Of a stretch of 64,000 nt of DNA, positions 25,876 to 35,688 are shown one piece after another. Every line of letters starts with the position of its first letter. Position 1 is the first letter of the stretch. The position numbers and the translations under genes are program-made. The notes below the pieces were generated by a model. That model made no database searches, was not told the DNA's origin, and saw nothing but the letters and a program-made list of their open reading frames with translations. Source of the DNA: Phytohabitans sp037414955 (GTDB lineage Bacteria; Actinomycetota; Actinomycetes; Mycobacteriales; Micromonosporaceae); assembly GCA_037414955.1 (NCBI GenBank), contig JBBEWH010000193.1:1-64000 (forward strand), given 5' to 3'.

Positions 25876-26280
25876 GTGGCGGAGAGCGTGGTGGCGGAGA
25901 GTGTGTACGTGGGCAACGCGGGCGTCGACGGCCCGCTGGACGCCGGCTGGTTGCTCGGACACTTCAAGCCGGTGGGCGACGTCCGGCACAGCACCGACGT
26001 GGAGATCAAGTGGGGCACCCACCCGCCCGGCGACGAGCGCGCCGAGTGGGCCGTCGGCGAGACGCGCACCGCGCTGCTGGTGCTGATCAGCGGCCGCTTC
26101 CGGGTCGAGTTACGGGACCGCAGCGTGCTGCTCGCGCGGGCGGGGGACTACATCGTCTGGGGCCCGGGCATCGACCACTCCTGGCGGGCCGAGGAGCAGT
26201 CGGTGGTACTCACCGTCCGCTGGCCGGCCAGCCCCGGCTACCGCGACCCCCCAGGATCAAGGCGTCCCTGTAGTCGTTAG
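25876..26280 (+). CDS. Small cupin-domain protein with repeat-encoded tail
   Basis: About 134 aa. The cupin core is 'TALLVLISGRFRVELRDRSV' to 'ARAGDYIVWGPGIDHSWRAE'. Start uncertain: GTGs at 25876 and 25891 and an ATG at 25840 are in frame; the repeated GTGGCGGAGAG at the start hints at a small duplication. The last ~8 codons (GSRRPCSR) and the TAG stop at 26278 are read from repeat A12, so the original C-terminus was probably replaced when the repeat arrived. Confidence 0.72.
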   Translation: MAESVVAESVYVGNAGVDGPLDAGWLLGHFKPVGDVRHSTDVEIKWGTHPPGDERAEWAVGETRTALLVLISGRFRVELRDRSVLLARAGDYIVWGPGIDHSWRAEEQSVVLTVRWPASPGYRDPPGSRRPCSR

Positions 26281-26307
26281 AACGACTACAGGGACGCCCT
26301 GATCATG
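26252..26307. repeat. Family A palindrome A12 between convergent genes
   Basis: Inner arms CCCTGTAGTCGTT and AACGACTACAGGG pair perfectly but differ from other copies on both sides, a compensated change. The left tip is AGGATCA instead of CATGATCA. It supplies the TAG of the cupin gene and the TGA of the HTH_42 gene. Confidence 0.93.
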
Positions 26308-27376
26308 AGTAGTCGACGGATTTGAGCGTGGCGCCGCGGTACCCGGCGAGGCGCTCGGCCTCGACGCCGATCGCGGCCCGGACGGCGGCCGGCAACCGCC
26401 GCCACGGCGAAACGGCGACCGTGAGCGACCGGCCCGACGCGCGCGGACGCCAGGTCCCCACCAGGTCGCCGTCGACCAGGACCGCGCCGGGGCGGCCCAG
26501 CACCGGCCACAACGCCTTCGCCGCGGCCGGGTCCGGCACCAGGGTCGCCCGATCCCGAGCCTGGAGGAACAGGTCGAACGGCCCCAGCAGGCGAGTCGCC
26601 GCCGCGGCGGGCTCCAACGCCGAAACCATCCAGCGGGTCTCACCGTCCACAGTGACCTCGACGGCGTCGGCGGGCCAGTGCGCCCGCACGGCCTTGACCG
26701 GCGCGTCGACGTACTCGGCCACCTGCTTCGGCGTGGCCGGGCCGAGCAGCCGCAGGTAGCCGCGGACCAGGTCGAACCGCTCGTCCGCGACCGCCGCCTT
26801 CCGGAACCGCGGGATGCGCCGCAGCACCGGCGGTGACGTGCCGGGCGCCAGCTCCAGCCCGGCGCGCAGCGCGGACAGGCGGAATGGTTGCTCATACGGG
26901 TGGGTGGCGTCGCACACCCGGCAGAACCGCAGGTACGGCTCCGGCAGCACGGTCGCCAGCCGGCCGGACACGTCGCCCTTGGCGGTCGGCGTGGTGACGA
27001 TGGTCCGCATCGCCGCGGCCACCGCGTCGAGCGCGGCCAGGTTGCCGATGCCGGCCGCCTTCAGCGGCCGGGCCGCATCGAAGATGCGCTTGCCCGCGTC
27101 AGCGTCGGAGTACGGCTCCACCGCCGCCGCCACCTGGCCGGCGTCCGCGCGCCGGTAGAGGTGCGGCGCGCCACGCACGGTCCAGAGCAGGATCAGCTCC
27201 TTTTCCGGTACCGCCGACGCGTCCAGCCCGCGGATGGTCAGCGCCCACCGCCCGCCGTCCGGGCCGGTGTCCTGCGCCCCGAGGTCCAGGAGGGCGGTGT
27301 CGTCGACGGTGCCCTCCGTCCGGTCGAGCTGCTGCGCCCGCACCCGGAACCCCAGGACCTCCCGCCGATCCACCAT
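26303..27376 (-). CDS. HTH_42 winged-helix protein (AlkZ/YcaQ-like), QxD type
   Basis: 357 aa. The overall pattern matches the HTH_42 family of DNA glycosylases (AlkZ, YcaQ/AlkX): an N-terminal Q-x-D-like motif 'RAQQLDRTE', 'LWTVRGAPHLYRRADAGQVA', winged-helix region 'VRGYLRLLGPATPKQVAEYV', and C-terminal barrel 'RATLVPDPAAAKALWPVLGR', 'VLVDGDLVGTWRPR'. In YcaQ the catalytic pair is Q-x-D and in AlkZ it is Q-x-Q. If catalytic, it would excise alkylated bases; it could also be a non-enzymatic relative. It is divergent from a second HTH_42 gene. The stop is inside repeat A12. Confidence 0.8.
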   Translation of the reverse strand: MVDRREVLGFRVRAQQLDRTEGTVDDTALLDLGAQDTGPDGGRWALTIRGLDASAVPEKELILLWTVRGAPHLYRRADAGQVAAAVEPYSDADAGKRIFDAARPLKAAGIGNLAALDAVAAAMRTIVTTPTAKGDVSGRLATVLPEPYLRFCRVCDATHPYEQPFRLSALRAGLELAPGTSPPVLRRIPRFRKAAVADERFDLVRGYLRLLGPATPKQVAEYVDAPVKAVRAHWPADAVEVTVDGETRWMVSALEPAAAATRLLGPFDLFLQARDRATLVPDPAAAKALWPVLGRPGAVLVDGDLVGTWRPRASGRSLTVAVSPWRRLPAAVRAAIGVEAERLAGYRGATLKSVDYS

Positions 27377-27396
27377 CCCGTCACCCTAGCCCGCCC

Positions 27397-27452
27397 CATG
27401 ATCAGGGCGTCCCTGAAGTAGCTCTAACGACGTGAGGGACGCCCTGATCATG
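27397..27452. repeat. Family A palindrome A13 between divergent genes
   Basis: Arms CATGATCAGGGCGTCCCTGA and GTGAGGGACGCCCTGATCATG, centre AGTAGCTCTAACGAC. Located between the divergent HTH_42 starts at 27376 and 27491, therefore within the promoter region of one or both. Confidence 0.93.
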
Positions 27453-27490
27453 GGGATGGCGATGTCGGGGGTGGGCGGTAGCGTGCGGCC

Positions 27491-28576
27491 ATGACCGTGC
27501 TGGACAGCCGTGCGCTCAATCGGGCGCTCCTCGCCCGCCAACTCCTGCTGACCCGGCACGCGCTGCCGGTGGCCGGCGCGCTCGAGCGGCTGGTGGGGTT
27601 GCAGGCGCAGGAGCCCCTGGAGCCCTATGTGGGGCTGTGGAGCCGGTTGGTCGGGTTCCAGCCGTCGGCGCTGGTCGATCTGCTGACCAGCCGCCAGGCG
27701 GTGCGCACGCTGCTGATGCGGCGCACCCTGCACCTGGTGACCGCGCGCGACTGCCTGGCGCTGCGGCCGGTGCACCAGTCGATGCTCGTCGGCCGGATGT
27801 GGTCCACGCTGCGCCGCGCGATGCCCGACGTCGACCTCGACGAGCTGGCGAAGGCCGGCCAGCCGCTGTTCGAGGAGCGCCCCCGCACGCTCAGCGAGGT
27901 GGGCCGGGCGGTCGGCGACCGCTGGCCGGCGGTGCCGCCGCGGGTTCTCGGTGACGCGCTCAGCACGCTGGTGCCGCTGGTGCAGGTGCCGCCGCGGGGC
28001 GTCTGGGGCCAGCGGGCCGCGGCCTACAACACCACTGTCGAGACCTGGCTGGGCGTCCCGCTCGGCCCGGAGTCGCCGGCGGTCCTCGACGAGTTGGTGC
28101 TGCGCTACCTCGCGGCGTATGGGCCGGCGGCCAGCGCCGACATCCGTGCCTGGTCGGGGCTGAGCGGGCTGCGGGAGTCCGTCCAGCGGCTGCGCCCGCG
28201 GCTGCGGTCGTTCCGCGACGCGCGCGGCCGGGAGCTGCTCGACGTGCTCGACGGCGCGCTGCCCGACCCGGAGACGCCGGCGCCGCCGCGCTTCCTGCCC
28301 GCGTTCGACAACGTGGTGCTGGCCTTCGACGACCGCAGCCGGATCATCGACACCGCGCACCGGGGGCTGAGCGTGGCGGGTGCGCGGTTCCTGCTGGTGG
28401 ACGGGCGGGTCGCGGGCACCTGGGCGGTCGCCGAGGCCGCCAGGTCGGCGACGCTGCGGATCACGCCGCTGCGCCCGCTGACCGCGGGGGAGCGCGACGC
28501 CGTGGTCGCCGAGGGCGAGGATCTGCTCGCCATGTTCGCCCCGGATGGCGCCCGCCACGTCGAACTCACCCCGTGA
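27491..28576 (+). CDS. HTH_42 winged-helix protein (AlkZ-like), QxQ type
   Basis: 361 aa. The N-terminal 'LERLVGLQAQEPLEPYVGLW' carries Q-x-Q, the catalytic pattern described for AlkZ-type DNA glycosylases. Also 'TLLMRRTLHLVTARDCLALR', 'VLDELVLRYLAAYGPAASAD' (winged helix) and 'LPAFDNVVLAFDDRSRIID'. The divergent neighbour is a distant paralog with Q-x-D. Possible role in alkylation repair or resistance; not proved. The stop TGA at 28574 is in the tip of repeat A14. Confidence 0.85.
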   Translation: MTVLDSRALNRALLARQLLLTRHALPVAGALERLVGLQAQEPLEPYVGLWSRLVGFQPSALVDLLTSRQAVRTLLMRRTLHLVTARDCLALRPVHQSMLVGRMWSTLRRAMPDVDLDELAKAGQPLFEERPRTLSEVGRAVGDRWPAVPPRVLGDALSTLVPLVQVPPRGVWGQRAAAYNTTVETWLGVPLGPESPAVLDELVLRYLAAYGPAASADIRAWSGLSGLRESVQRLRPRLRSFRDARGRELLDVLDGALPDPETPAPPRFLPAFDNVVLAFDDRSRIIDTAHRGLSVAGARFLLVDGRVAGTWAVAEAARSATLRITPLRPLTAGERDAVVAEGEDLLAMFAPDGARHVELTP

Positions 28577-28627
28577 TCAAGGCGTCCCTCACGTAGTCCT
28601 AACGACTTGAGGGACGCCTTGATCATG
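28573..28627. repeat. Family A palindrome A14 between convergent genes
   Basis: Arms GTGATCAAGGCGTCCCTCA and TGAGGGACGCCTTGATCATG, inner CGTAGTCCTAACGACT. It carries the stop codon of the plus-strand HTH_42 gene; the DUF305 gene ends 26 nt further on. Confidence 0.93.
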
Positions 28628-28652
28628 GGGAGGCTAGGCGAGCATGGGGAAG

Positions 28653-29336
28653 TCAGGCGAGGATGTCGCGGAGGCGGGCGATCTCGGCCTGCTGCTCGGC
28701 GGCGATGTTGGTGGCCAGCTCGGTCAGCCGCTCGTCCTTGCCGACCTTCAGCAGGTCGGTGCACATGGCGACGGCACCCTCGTGGTGGGAGACCATCATG
28801 TCGACGAACACCTTGTCGAACAGGTCGCCCTTCAGCGTGGCGATGCCGCGCATGGCCTCCGGCGGTTGCATGCCGCGCATCCCCGCGTGGTCGTGCCCCG
28901 CCTCGTCCGGCTGCTCCGCGAGGCCGCGGGTGCGCAGCCAGGTGCGGAAGAACTCCACCTCCGGCTTCTGCGCCGCCAGGATCCGGTCGGCCACCGCCTT
29001 GATCTGCGGGTTGCTGGCCCGGCCGGGCGCCAGCGCCGCCATCTCGAGGGCCTGCTGGTGGTGCGGGATCATCATGCGCACCCACCACACGTCCAGCGCG
29101 CTGTATCCGCTCCCGTCCGGCGCCTTGAACTGGTCGGACGGCACTGTGGACGCGGACTCGCCCGGCCGGCCGGGCACGATCACCGGCACCGGTGACGAGG
29201 TGGGCGTCGCGGCGGCCTCCGGACCGGACGGGCCGGACGCCGTGTCACCGGAGCGGAGGGCGATCGCGACCGCCGCGGTGGCGGCGACGATCGCCACTGC
29301 GCCGCCAATCAGGGCCGCGCGCCGCGTGACAGCCAT
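28653..29336 (-). CDS. DUF305-family exported protein
   Basis: 227 aa. An N-terminal hydrophobic segment (8-27, 'LIGGAVAIVAATAAVAIAL') anchors or exports it. The ferritin-like DUF305 repeats are 'VWWVRMMIPHHQQALEMAAL' and 'KVFVDMMVSHHEGAVAMCTD', each with the MM-HH motif. A His/Met-rich loop ('HDHAGMRGMQ') lies between. Such proteins are often linked to copper or periplasmic metal handling; that role is inferred. It is divergent from the LVIVD-repeat gene. Confidence 0.9.
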   Translation of the reverse strand: MAVTRRAALIGGAVAIVAATAAVAIALRSGDTASGPSGPEAAATPTSSPVPVIVPGRPGESASTVPSDQFKAPDGSGYSALDVWWVRMMIPHHQQALEMAALAPGRASNPQIKAVADRILAAQKPEVEFFRTWLRTRGLAEQPDEAGHDHAGMRGMQPPEAMRGIATLKGDLFDKVFVDMMVSHHEGAVAMCTDLLKVGKDERLTELATNIAAEQQAEIARLRDILA

Positions 29337-29470
29337 CCTGACCTCCCCCGGAACCCGCGCGATCGTAACGCGGTCGTTAGTTCCCTCCAGTGACCGCCTT
29401 CACATCGACGACTACGATACGTGGGTAAGGTGTGCACCACTCTGTCACCCTCACGAACGGGGAACCACCC

Positions 29471-30883
<1,413 letters not shown>

Positions 30884-30904
30884 CCCGGTACCCCAGCGGT
30901 TAAT

Positions 30905-30932
30905 CGGCCCGGCCTCCGCGGAGGCCGGGCCG
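30905..30932 (+). terminator. Intrinsic-type hairpin after the LVIVD gene
   Basis: Perfect 28-nt GC palindrome (CGGCCCGGCCTCCG and its complement), 21 nt after the stop, followed by TCGCGTTT. It is a typical actinobacterial terminator hairpin with a weak T tail and does not belong to family A. Confidence 0.8.
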
Positions 30933-31119
30933 TCGCGTTTGCCGGCGTATTTGCCGGCGTATCGGCGTTCATGATTCAATATTGCCGCGTGGTAGCTGCG
31001 AGTGGCTCTGTTGTTCGGGCCGCGACGGCCATGCCGGGCACGGGCGGGAAAGGGCACCGCCCCCGGCGCGGTGCCGTCGCGCGCGATGCATCGCAGCTTG
31101 CTACGAAAGGGATCCAACC

Positions 31120-32166
31120 GTGAAAGCGAAACGCAGGTTGGCGGTGTTGACCGCCGCCGCGCTGCTGGGCAGCGGCATTCCGCTGCTGATGAATTCCACT
31201 CCGGCGCTGGCGCACGGCGCGTTCGTGAAGCCGGCCACCCGCACCTACGCCTGCTATGTCGACGGCAAGGCGCACGGTGGCGGCGACCTCAACCCCACGA
31301 ACCCCGCCTGTGCCGCCGCCGTGGCCCAGGGCGGCAAGCAGCCGCTGTGGGACTTCTACGGCGTGCTCATCGGTAACGCGGGCGGCCGGCACCGGGAGAT
31401 CATCCCGGACGGGCAGCTGTGCGGCGCCGGCACCACGAAGTACGCGGCCTACAACGCGGCCCGCCTCGACTGGCCGGTGACCCAGCTCCAGTCCGGCGGC
31501 ACCATGGAGTTCCGGTACAACGCGTGGGCGCCGCACCCGGGCACCTGGTACCAGTACATCACCAAGGACGGGTTCGACCCGACGCAGCCGCTGAAGTGGT
31601 CCGATCTGGAGGAGACGCCGTTCGACCAGGTGACCAACCCGCCGACGACCAGCGGCGAGTCCGGCTCGGAGTACTACTGGAACGCCCGCCTGCCCGCCAA
31701 GCAGGGCCGCCACATCATCTACTCGATCTGGCAGCGGTCGGACAGCGCCGAGGCGTTCTACAACTGCGTGGACGTGCAGTTCGGCGGCACCCCGCCGACC
31801 ACCTCGCCGACGACCTCGCCGCCGACCGTCCCACCGAGCAGCACACCGCCCACCGGCACCGGGAACTGCACCGGGGTGGCCCGGACGACCAGCTCGTGGT
31901 CCGGTGGCTTCCAGGGTGAGGTGACGGTGACCAACACCGGCACGTCGCCGGCCAGCCCGTGGACGGCGACCTGGACCATGCCGGCCGGCGCCACGATCAA
32001 CAGCGGCTGGAACGCCACGGTGTCGCAGAGCGGCACCACGGTCACCGCGTCCGCACCGACCTGGACGCCCACGCTCGCGGTCGGCGCGTCGGTCACGATC
32101 GGGTTCGTGAGCAGCGGCTCACCCGGCCCGACCGCGATCAAACTCAACGGCGCCACCTGCGGCTAG
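31120..32166 (+). CDS. AA10 lytic polysaccharide monooxygenase with CBM2
   Basis: 348 aa, secreted copper enzyme that oxidatively cleaves cellulose or chitin. GTG start at 31120 preceded by GAAAGGGATC. Signal peptide 1-31; cleavage before His32 (ALA-HGAFVKP) creates the N-terminal histidine-brace residue. The second brace His is in 'NAWAPHPGTWYQYITKD' (His139). The catalytic domain runs to ~226, then a Thr/Pro/Ser linker, then a family 2 carbohydrate-binding module ('GNCTGVARTTSSWSGGFQGE', 'TWTMPAGATINSGWNATVSQ', C-terminal 'NGATCG'). CBM2 favours cellulose as substrate. Confidence 0.93.
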   Translation: MKAKRRLAVLTAAALLGSGIPLLMNSTPALAHGAFVKPATRTYACYVDGKAHGGGDLNPTNPACAAAVAQGGKQPLWDFYGVLIGNAGGRHREIIPDGQLCGAGTTKYAAYNAARLDWPVTQLQSGGTMEFRYNAWAPHPGTWYQYITKDGFDPTQPLKWSDLEETPFDQVTNPPTTSGESGSEYYWNARLPAKQGRHIIYSIWQRSDSAEAFYNCVDVQFGGTPPTTSPTTSPPTVPPSSTPPTGTGNCTGVARTTSSWSGGFQGEVTVTNTGTSPASPWTATWTMPAGATINSGWNATVSQSGTTVTASAPTWTPTLAVGASVTIGFVSSGSPGPTAIKLNGATCG

Positions 32167-32170
32167 CGGC

Positions 32171-32220
32171 AAGGAAGGGTCCCTTCCTATCGCTTTGTGC
32201 ATAGGAAGGGACCCTTCCTC
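32171..32220 (+). terminator. Nested palindrome H after the LPMO gene
   Basis: Arms AAGGAAGGGTCCCTTCCTAT and its complement around a 10-nt loop, 4 nt after the stop. Each arm is itself nearly palindromic (AGGAAGGG-T-CCCTTCCT), so alternative small hairpins are possible. It serves well as a terminator. One copy in the window. Confidence 0.8.
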
Positions 32221-32292
32221 ACTTCGCGGCGCCCGGAGGGTGAGCGCGAAAAGCGGTTTGGGAGCTGCGGTGGTGCGGCGGATCATCGGCGC

Positions 32293-32991
32293 ATGACGCG
32301 ACCATGGATGATCGACGAGCTGGCGTACGCCGGGCCCGAGCACCTCGACGAGGAGTTCGTGGCGGGGTACGACCGCAAGCAGGGCTCGCCCGACCCGGCC
32401 GACGAGCTGGCCGCGCTGCGGGCCCACGGGGTAACCGCCGGCGCGACGGTGGTGGACCTGGGCGCCGGCACCGGCCGGGTGGCCCTGGCGGCGGCGCGTG
32501 AGTTTCGCCGGGTGGTCGCGGTGGACGTGTCGCCGGCCATGCTGGCGCACGTGCGCCAGCAGGTCGCGGCCGCCGGCCTGTCCAACGTGGAGTGCGTGCG
32601 CGCCGGCTTCCTCACGTACGAGCACGCCGGTCCGCCCGCCGACGCGGTGCTGAGCCGGCACGCGCTGCACCAGCTCCCGGACTTCTGGAAGGCCGTGGCC
32701 CTGGACCGGATCGCCCGGATCCTGCGGCCCGGCGGGGTGCTGCGGCTGCGCGACCTGATCTACGACTTCGCACCGGCGGAGGCCGACGCGGTCTTCACGA
32801 GCTGGCTGGCCGGGGCGGCCACCGACCCGGCAGCGGGCTATACGGCCGCCGACTACGCGGAACACATCCGCACCGAGTACAGCACGTTCCGCTGGTTGCT
32901 GGAGCCGATGCTGGACGCGGCCGGGTTCGACATCGTGGCCACCGACTTCCCGGCCCCGGTCTACGGCGAATACACCTGCGTCCGCCGGTAA
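32293..32991 (+). CDS. Class I SAM-dependent methyltransferase
   Basis: 232-aa methyltransferase: motif I 'TVVDLGAGTGRVALAAAREF', post I 'RVVAVDVSPAMLAHVRQQVA', motif II 'PPADAVLSRHALHQLPDFWK' and 'IARILRPGGVLRLRDLIYDF'. It resembles small-molecule methyltransferases. ATG at 32293. It stands alone between an LPMO and repeat A15. Substrate unknown. Confidence 0.85.
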   Translation: MTRPWMIDELAYAGPEHLDEEFVAGYDRKQGSPDPADELAALRAHGVTAGATVVDLGAGTGRVALAAAREFRRVVAVDVSPAMLAHVRQQVAAAGLSNVECVRAGFLTYEHAGPPADAVLSRHALHQLPDFWKAVALDRIARILRPGGVLRLRDLIYDFAPAEADAVFTSWLAGAATDPAAGYTAADYAEHIRTEYSTFRWLLEPMLDAAGFDIVATDFPAPVYGEYTCVRR

Positions 32992-32996
32992 CTCTC

Positions 32997-33130
32997 CATG
33001 ATCAAGGCGTGCCGCACGGCGGTGGAAAGGCGGGTGGGGGGCCATGTTAATTGTCAGCGGGGGGCGATCGCCCCCACAAACACGCCCCCCCTCGCTTCGT
33101 TCTAGCGCCGTGTGGGACGCCTTGATCATG
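32997..33130. repeat. Family A palindrome A15, long form
   Basis: 134-bp long form. Left tip CATGATCAAGGCGTGCCGCA, right tip GTGTGGGACGCCTTGATCATG. The insert includes AAAGGCGGGTGGGGGG and GGGGGGCGATCGCCCCC, a perfect inner palindrome. Five bases after the methyltransferase stop. Confidence 0.88.
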
Positions 33131-33268
33131 GACAGAGGGGGCAAAGCGAACGCATAGGTTCTTCACAACTTCTTCCTAGCGACAGGACGGCCGGTCGGCA
33201 CTATCTACGTCGGCGCAACCCCAGCGCCGGTCCGGAACGTCAACGTTCGTGGAAGGGGAGGAGTCTGG

Positions 33269-33817
33269 ATGCGCGGTGACGCCACGCGGGTGGGCGACCG
33301 GGATAGCCAGGACTACGTCGACTACGTGTCGGCGCGGCTCGCGCGCTGGCACCGCGCGGCATACCTGCTGTGCGGCGACGAGCACCGCGCCGACGACCTG
33401 GTGCAGACGACGGTGACCAAGCTGTACGTACACTGGGCGCGCGCCCGTGCCGCGGACAACATCGACGGATACGTGCACCGCATGCTGGTGCGGGCGTTCA
33501 TCGACGAGCGTCGGCTGGCCTGGTCGAAGGTGTGGCTGATGTCGGCCACGCCGGAGCGGGGCACGGCGGGGGATTCGGCGGTGGAGGACCGCGATCTGGT
33601 GGTGCGTGCGCTGGAGGAGTTGCCGAAGGGGCAGCGGACCGTGCTGGTCATGCGGTTCCTGTGTGACATGCCGGTCGAGGAGGTGGCCGCCGCCATGCGG
33701 TGCTCCACCGGAAATGTGAAGGCGCAGACATTCCGCGGGCTCGCGGTGCTGCGCGAGCGGTTGGGTGGCGAGTTCGCGGGGGCGCTGGCCGGAAGGGCGA
33801 AGGGGGTCCCCGCTTGA
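33269..33817 (+). CDS. SigE-type (ECF) RNA polymerase sigma factor
   Basis: 182 aa. Region 2: 'RWHRAAYLLCGDEHRADDLV' and 'NIDGYVHRMLVRAFIDERRL'. Region 4: 'LEELPKGQRTVLVMRFLCDM' and 'AAAMRCSTGNVKAQTFRGLA'. This is the SigE-family type common in actinomycetes. ATG at 33269 with AAGGGGAGGAG upstream. It is followed at once by a membrane-anchored HAF-like protein, a likely partner. Confidence 0.88.
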   Translation: MRGDATRVGDRDSQDYVDYVSARLARWHRAAYLLCGDEHRADDLVQTTVTKLYVHWARARAADNIDGYVHRMLVRAFIDERRLAWSKVWLMSATPERGTAGDSAVEDRDLVVRALEELPKGQRTVLVMRFLCDMPVEEVAAAMRCSTGNVKAQTFRGLAVLRERLGGEFAGALAGRAKGVPA

Positions 33818-33866
33818 CCAGGCAACCACGCTCGTTGGTCGCCATCGCTCCGACCGGGGCCCGCTC

Positions 33867-35051
33867 GTGATCCGGGAGGGTCAGCGCCTGCACGACGTAC
33901 GCGAAATGCTGCAGACGGCGCGCGTGCCGCCGTCGGGCGTGGACATCGCGCTGGCCATGGCGGCCGGGCGCCGGATGCGGCGGCGCCGCCGCATCGTCGC
34001 GGTCGCCGCCGCGACCGCGCTCGCGGTCACCGGCACGGTCGGGGTCCGCGAGATGATTCCGGGTACGCCCACGCCGCCCGCCGACACGCTGGTCGCCGCC
34101 GGCCCGGGCGCGCCGGACCCGTTCGCCGGCTGCCAGGTACGCGCGCTGACCCGGGCCGTCGACGAGAAGCTGGCCGACACCCCGGCCGCGGACCCGACCG
34201 GCCGGTACGTGGTGGCCGCCCTCGAGCGGTCCGACGGCTCGACGCGGGCCGTGCTGTGGGCCGACGGGGTGGCGCGGCAACTGCCGGTGCCCGGCGTGCG
34301 CGCCGAGGTGTACGACGTGAACTCCGCGGGCGTCGTGGTCGGCTCGGGGGCGACGAAGGGCCGCCAGTTCGGCTGGGTGTACCGGGACGGCGAGGTGGTC
34401 ACGCTGTCCGTGGCCGACAAGCGGGAGCCCACGGCGGTCCGCGCGGTCAACGAGCTCGGCGACGTGCTCGGCGAGGCGTGGTCGGACAAGCGCATGATGC
34501 CCGTGGTGTGGCAATCGGAGCGGGACGGCGTCGGTGCGTTCGTGGCGACGCCGGAGGACGTCACCCCGGTCGACATCGCCGACGACGGCACCGTGGTGGG
34601 TATCCGCGCGACCCGCGAGGCGCCGATCGTATGGCGGTCGGACGGCACCGAGCGCCGGCTGGCGCTGCCGGCGGGCGCGTCGGGCGGCCAGGTGCTGACG
34701 GTACGCGGCGAGTGGGCCACCGGATGGGTGGGCGGCGACGACCGTGCCGCGGCGAAGGCGCAGCTGCCGAAGCTGCGACTGGCCGCGCCGGCGGGCGCGG
34801 TGCCGGCGCGCTGGCACCTCACGACCGGTGAGGTCACCACCTGGGTGGCGGCCAGCGAACCGGCGAGCGCGGTCAACGCCGCCGGCTGGGTGACGCTGCC
34901 GGCGCCGTCGGGCGGGTCGGCGCGGGTCGCCCGGGACGGCCAGCTCTACGAGCTGCCGGGCTCCACGGACGCGTACCCGATGGCGCTGAGCGACGACGGA
35001 CGCCGCCTGTACGGCGTCCGCGGCGACGAACTCCTCTCCTGGACCTGCTGA
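33867..35051 (+). CDS. Membrane-anchored HAF-repeat-like beta-propeller protein
   Basis: About 394 aa if started at GTG 33867; an ATG at 33906 is possible. A short cytoplasmic region is followed by one transmembrane helix ('IVAVAAATALAVTGTVGV', ~50-67) and an extracytoplasmic domain of repeated units such as 'VNSAGVVVGSG', 'VNELGDVLGEAWS' and 'IADDGTVVGIRAT', as in HAF/propeller proteins. Linked to the sigma gene, so it may act as a sensor or anti-sigma; this is inference from order only. Confidence 0.7.
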   Translation: MIREGQRLHDVREMLQTARVPPSGVDIALAMAAGRRMRRRRRIVAVAAATALAVTGTVGVREMIPGTPTPPADTLVAAGPGAPDPFAGCQVRALTRAVDEKLADTPAADPTGRYVVAALERSDGSTRAVLWADGVARQLPVPGVRAEVYDVNSAGVVVGSGATKGRQFGWVYRDGEVVTLSVADKREPTAVRAVNELGDVLGEAWSDKRMMPVVWQSERDGVGAFVATPEDVTPVDIADDGTVVGIRATREAPIVWRSDGTERRLALPAGASGGQVLTVRGEWATGWVGGDDRAAAKAQLPKLRLAAPAGAVPARWHLTTGEVTTWVAASEPASAVNAAGWVTLPAPSGGSARVARDGQLYELPGSTDAYPMALSDDGRRLYGVRGDELLSWTC

Positions 35052-35094
35052 CCTGTCCTGCCCCACCGGTCCGCGGGGCGCGCGCTGCGCCCAA

Positions 35095-35170
35095 AGGGCA
35101 GCCCTCTGGGGCGTGAATTCCGAACAGAGCTCCCCTATACCCGCCATAGCGGTGAGAGGGCTGCTCTCTT
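35095..35170. repeat. Family F repeat, copy 1
   Basis: Shares about 75 bp with 39041-39118: AGGGCAGCCCTCTGGGGCG, then GTGAATTCCGAACAGAGCTC, CCCTATACC, and ending GAGAGGGCTGCTCTCTT. Outer ends form inverted AGAGGGCAGC motifs. It lies between two plus-strand genes. Confidence 0.82.
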
Positions 35171-35244
35171 GAAGACGCCTCGGCCCCGGCGTCGCGCCCG
35201 CATTCCCGACTAGGCCGATGGGGTTTATGGGGTATGCTGGCGGC

Positions 35245-35688
35245 ATGACGCATGAACTGCTGGCCATCGCGCGCGGCTGGGCAGCCGAGCCGGCCCGGTG
35301 GCCCGTCCAGCCCCGGTTCGACCCGATCGACCGCTGGTACGCCCGGCTCGCCACCGCACCCGGCCACGAGGCGTGGCTGCTCACCTGGCTGCCCGGGCAG
35401 CACACCGAGCTCCACGACCACGGCGGCTCGGCGGGGGCGTTCGTCGTGGTCGCCGGTGCGCTCGTCGAGCAGACGGTCCGCGGCCACCGGCTCCGGGAGG
35501 CGGCGCTGCCGGCCGGGGCGCACCGCCGGTTCGGCGCCCACCATGTGCACGCCGTCGCCAACCGCGGCGACGCGCCGGCGGTCAGCGTGCACGTGTACGC
35601 GCCGGCGCTGCGCAGCATGACCCGCTACCGGTTCGACGGCGGCCGCCTGCGGATGGCCGAGGTGGAGCGGGCGGGGGTGGCGTGGTGA
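35245..35688 (+). CDS. Cysteine dioxygenase-like cupin
   Basis: 147 aa. Cupin motif 1 'GQHTELHDHGGSAGAFVVVA' (H-x-H-x-G with two metal-binding His) and motif 2 'FGAHHVHAVANRGDAPAVSV'. It fits type-I cysteine dioxygenases, which turn cysteine into cysteine sulfinate with O2. The end overlaps a rhodanese gene by 4 nt (GTGA), a common sulfur pair. ATG at 35245; an in-frame ATG at 35218 is less likely. Confidence 0.86.
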   Translation: MTHELLAIARGWAAEPARWPVQPRFDPIDRWYARLATAPGHEAWLLTWLPGQHTELHDHGGSAGAFVVVAGALVEQTVRGHRLREAALPAGAHRRFGAHHVHAVANRGDAPAVSVHVYAPALRSMTRYRFDGGRLRMAEVERAGVAW

